A stretch of 7,230 bases of DNA from an uncultured Ruminococcus sp. (GTDB taxonomy: Bacteria; Bacillota; Clostridia; Oscillospirales; Acutalibacteraceae): assembly GCA_902803035.1 (NCBI GenBank), contig CADCON010000184.1:1-7230 (forward strand), read 5' to 3'. Under the pieces are notes generated by a model. That model saw nothing but the letters and a program-made list of their open reading frames with translations, did no database searches and was not told the origin of the DNA. How positions within the stretch are numbered: position 1 is the first letter of the stretch; the number at the start of each line of letters is the position of its first letter. Made by a program: the position numbers and the translations under genes. This document shows positions 5,444 through 7,230 of the stretch, piece by piece.

Positions 5444-5479
5444 CAAAAAGACGGGCAGCCGGATGCGGCCGTCCGTCTT
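5444..5479 (-). terminator. Intrinsic terminator after the AI-2E family gene
   Basis: Read on the minus strand, AAGACGG (5479-5473) pairs with CCGTCTT (5454-5448); the stem continues inward through one mismatch and a wobble pair to GCCG/CGGC, closed by a CATC loop, and a TTTTT run follows (5449-5445). It begins about 10 nt past the TAG stop of the 384-aa gene. It separates that gene from the zinc-ribbon promoter just downstream. Confidence 0.87.
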
Positions 5480-5488
5480 CTGATTCAG

Positions 5489-6643
5489 CTATTCCGTCGG
5501 ATTCTCACGGTTTTTCAGCCGTAGTGACACATTCTCGCGCAGGAGGGTGTACAGGACCGACGTGAGCGGAATGAAGATCAGAATTCCCGGCAGCCCCAGA
5601 AGGGCGTTGCCCATAAGAGCCGCGAGAAGCGTCCATATAGCGGGCAGCCCCATGGAATTGCCCACGATCTTGGGATAGATCAGGTGCCGGTCGATCTGCT
5701 GGAGCACAATGAAAATGACCAGGAATCCCAGCGCCTTCATGGGTCTGACCATCACGATCAGCACCAATCCCGCCAGCATTCCGATCAGCGGGCCGATGTA
5801 GGGGATCAGCGCCATGAAGCCGATGAACATACTGATAACCGATGTGTAGGGCATATCGAATATGCTCATGACGAAGAAGAACATCATTCCGAGCATGAAC
5901 GCGTCAAGGCATTGCCCTGAGATGAAATGGAAGAACGTGTCCGAGCAGAGCCGCGCGATCTCGCAGAGCTTATCCGCCTTCTTTTCGCTCAGATACGCGT
6001 AGGTAAGCTTCCGGCACTGGCATTTCAGGCGTTTTTTGCCCGCGAGAATGTAGATGGCGATGATCAGACCGGTGAAGACGTTCAATGCCGCGCTCAGGAC
6101 GGAGGACGCCGCGCTGAAGGCAGTGTCAACGACAGTCGACATATTGTCCGACATCTGGTTGACAAGCGTGGTGACATTCAATTTGTTGTAAAGCTGCTCG
6201 ATCCTGGCGGTGTCGACGCCCCAGTTCTTCAGACGGGCGAGCAGCTTGGGGTAATAATCCAGGAAGGTTTCGTCAATGCCGGAAACGGAATTGACAACCC
6301 GCGGCACAACGACGTCGAACACATGATAAATAATCAGGAAGGTGCAGATCAGCGTTATCACAAGGCTTGCCGTGTCCAGTGCGGAGGAAGGAATGCGTTT
6401 GCCGGTTTTGCGGCTGAACCATGCGTCAAGAAAGCCGAGAAGACGCCTGAATCCCCTCATCGGAGCGTTGAGCACCAGAGCGAAAAGCCCTCCGAGAAGG
6501 ACGGGCATCGACATATGCACCAACTGTCCCGCGTATTCCAGCACCCTGTCAAAATTGTTGAGCGCGGAGAACATGGTGATGGAAATGAAAACAAACAGTA
6601 TCCCGTATCTGAAATATACCTTTGTCTTGTCATCCACAGGCAA
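5489..6643 (-). CDS. AI-2E/PerM family membrane transporter
   Basis: An integral membrane protein of 384 aa in the AI-2E transporter (PerM/YtvI-like, UPF0118) family. Members have been linked to autoinducer-2 export or Na+/H+ exchange, and the substrate cannot be told from sequence. Hydrophobic helices lie at about 11-29, 45-60, 91-113, 183-201, 249-264, 268-297, 303-316 and 336-366. Family motifs are IPYIGPLIG at 280-288, the Q-x-x-D then IYPKIVGNSMGLP stretch at 315-334, and GLPGILIFIPLTSVLY at 350-365. The long soluble segment at 114-182 between helices is usual. The start is given as TTG 6643-6641, 5 nt after GGAGG on the minus strand; GTG at codon 3 (6637-6635, 11 nt after GGAGG) is a weaker alternative. 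A terminator follows and the gene appears monocistronic, divergent from fba. Confidence 0.9.
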   Translation of the reverse strand: MPVDDKTKVYFRYGILFVFISITMFSALNNFDRVLEYAGQLVHMSMPVLLGGLFALVLNAPMRGFRRLLGFLDAWFSRKTGKRIPSSALDTASLVITLICTFLIIYHVFDVVVPRVVNSVSGIDETFLDYYPKLLARLKNWGVDTARIEQLYNKLNVTTLVNQMSDNMSTVVDTAFSAASSVLSAALNVFTGLIIAIYILAGKKRLKCQCRKLTYAYLSEKKADKLCEIARLCSDTFFHFISGQCLDAFMLGMMFFFVMSIFDMPYTSVISMFIGFMALIPYIGPLIGMLAGLVLIVMVRPMKALGFLVIFIVLQQIDRHLIYPKIVGNSMGLPAIWTLLAALMGNALLGLPGILIFIPLTSVLYTLLRENVSLRLKNRENPTE

Positions 6644-6672
6644 AACCCCCTCCGAAAACGGTTGATAACGTA

Positions 6673-6703
6673 ATTATAAACGCCGTTTGGGAAGATATTG
6701 CAA
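6673..6703 (-). promoter_or_regulatory. Possible promoter for the AI-2E family gene
   Basis: On the minus strand TATAAT (6678-6673) is a perfect -10 box 29 nt upstream of the TTG start codon. The best -35 is TTGCAA (6703-6698) with a long 19-nt spacer, so the promoter is plausible but weak, and the untranslated leader would be only about 20-25 nt. Confidence 0.45.
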
Positions 6704-6761
6704 ACGATATGTTAATTAATTCGTCATATAAATATAAACAAAATGTAAACGTAGTAAATAA

Positions 6762-6803
6762 TTGACAAAAAGGTTTGAAATTACATGAATGATGTAGTAT
6801 AAT
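6762..6803 (+). promoter_or_regulatory. Sigma-A promoter for fba
   Basis: TTGAAA (6775-6780), a 17-nt spacer and TATAAT (6798-6803) form a strong sigma-A promoter; the start point would be near 6810, with a leader of about 70 nt. A perfect TTGACA at 6762-6767 lies 13 nt further upstream but has no good -10 box at 16-18 nt. The 60 bp upstream are very A/T-rich and may act as an UP element, which suits a highly expressed glycolytic gene. Confidence 0.82.
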
Positions 6804-6818
6804 GAAAGCGTACTCGGG

Positions 6819-6828
6819 CGACCGGTCG
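6819..6828. repeat. CGACCGGTCG palindrome in the fba leader
   Basis: A perfect 10-bp palindrome about 9 nt downstream of the predicted fba transcription start. It could be an operator at the start of the transcript; with no loop it cannot form a simple hairpin of its full length. A 10-bp palindrome can also arise by chance in a GC-rich stretch. Confidence 0.4.
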
Positions 6829-6878
6829 GCAGACCACGTCCGCAGAGCAAAAATTTATTTATTTGGAGAGTGACTTAT

Positions 6879-7230
6879 ATGCCTCTGGTAAACGCAAAGG
6901 ACATGCTTATCAAAGCCATGGAGGGCAAGTATGCCGTCGGTCAGTTCAACATCAACAATCTCGAGTGGACCAAGTCCATACTTCTCACCGCCGAAGAGCT
7001 GAAGGCTCCTGTTATTCTCGGTGTTTCCGAGGGCGCGGGCAAGTATATGTGCGGCTACAAGACCGTCGTTGGCATGGTCAAGGGCATGATCGAGGAGCTT
7101 GGCATCACCGTTCCGGTTGCGCTGCATCTTGACCACGGTTCCTTCGAGGGCGCAAAGGCCTGCATCAAGGCGGGCTTCTCGTCCATCATGTTCGACGGCT
7201 CCCACTATCCCATCGAGGAAAACATCGAAA
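6879..7230 (+). CDS. fba: Fructose-bisphosphate aldolase, class II (5' part)
   Basis: The first 117 codons of a gene cut by the right window edge; class II aldolases are usually near 280-310 aa. It is the cytosolic zinc-dependent enzyme of glycolysis and gluconeogenesis that reversibly splits fructose 1,6-bisphosphate into dihydroxyacetone phosphate and glyceraldehyde 3-phosphate. ATG 6879 follows GGAGAG (6865-6870) by 8 nt. The N-terminus MPLVNAKDMLIKAMEGKYAV then GQFNINNLEW is the family's opening beta-alpha unit. HLDHG at 83-87 holds the catalytic Asp85 and the zinc ligand His86, and FDGSHYPIEENI at 105-116 is the conserved strand that follows. A strong promoter and an A/T-rich upstream region precede it. 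The remaining zinc ligands and phosphate-binding loop are outside the window. Confidence 0.96.
   Translation, partial: MPLVNAKDMLIKAMEGKYAVGQFNINNLEWTKSILLTAEELKAPVILGVSEGAGKYMCGYKTVVGMVKGMIEELGITVPVALHLDHGSFEGAKACIKAGFSSIMFDGSHYPIEENIE

Noticed and set aside
5927..6673. 248-codon + strand open frame
   Set aside because: It is antisense to the AI-2E family gene, rich in His/Arg/Gln/Asp without a recognisable domain, and lacks a good ribosome site; the opposite frame has clear family motifs.
6855..7205. 116-codon minus-strand open frame at the right end
   Set aside because: It is the complement of the unmistakable class II aldolase frame.

Overview
The window reads as chromosomal DNA of a low-copy, housekeeping character from a Gram-positive Clostridia-type bacterium (Firmicutes; an Oscillospirales/Ruminococcaceae-like gut anaerobe is my guess, not shown). 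The reasons are strong AGGAGG ribosome sites, GTG and TTG starts, sigma-A promoters with TTGACA/TATAAT boxes, a cysE-cysS pair, and a class II aldolase and Lgt of the clostridial type. There are no insertion sequences, phage genes, tRNAs, rRNAs or CRISPR arrays.

Left part (1-2286, + strand): the C-terminal end of serine acetyltransferase (cysE), then cysteinyl-tRNA synthetase (cysS, start at 323), a probable terminator, a striking unexplained inverted repeat (1786-1830), and a YraN/UPF0102 nuclease-like protein that starts at GTG 1885. It converges on lgt with only 12 nt between the stop codons and no terminator between them.

Middle part (2299-5262, - strand): the most interesting region. 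Reading on the minus strand, a perfect-consensus sigma-A promoter (5378-5406) precedes three tandem paralogues (5262-4471, 4367-3786, 3757-3203). Each has an N-terminal four-cysteine zinc ribbon with C4/C7/C18/C21 in identical positions, a variable low-complexity linker, a three-helix DUF4190-like membrane domain, and a short conserved aromatic-hydrophobic tail at the C-terminus. The first has a linker made of 17 tandem PYQQ(Q/R) pentapeptides encoded by a 15-bp repeat; the second has a nascent two-copy Q-rich repeat. A perfect 14-bp stem terminator closes the group, followed by lgt (prolipoprotein diacylglyceryl transferase family, TTG start).

Right part (5444-7230): an AI-2E/PerM-family membrane protein on the minus strand with its own terminator, then a 235-bp AT-rich divergent intergenic region holding promoters for both sides, then the 5' end of class II fructose-bisphosphate aldolase (+ strand, cut by the window edge).

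Most genes are ordinary housekeeping genes. The tandem zinc-ribbon/DUF4190 operon is of unknown function and is the best candidate for an undescribed system; its role cannot be read from the sequence alone.
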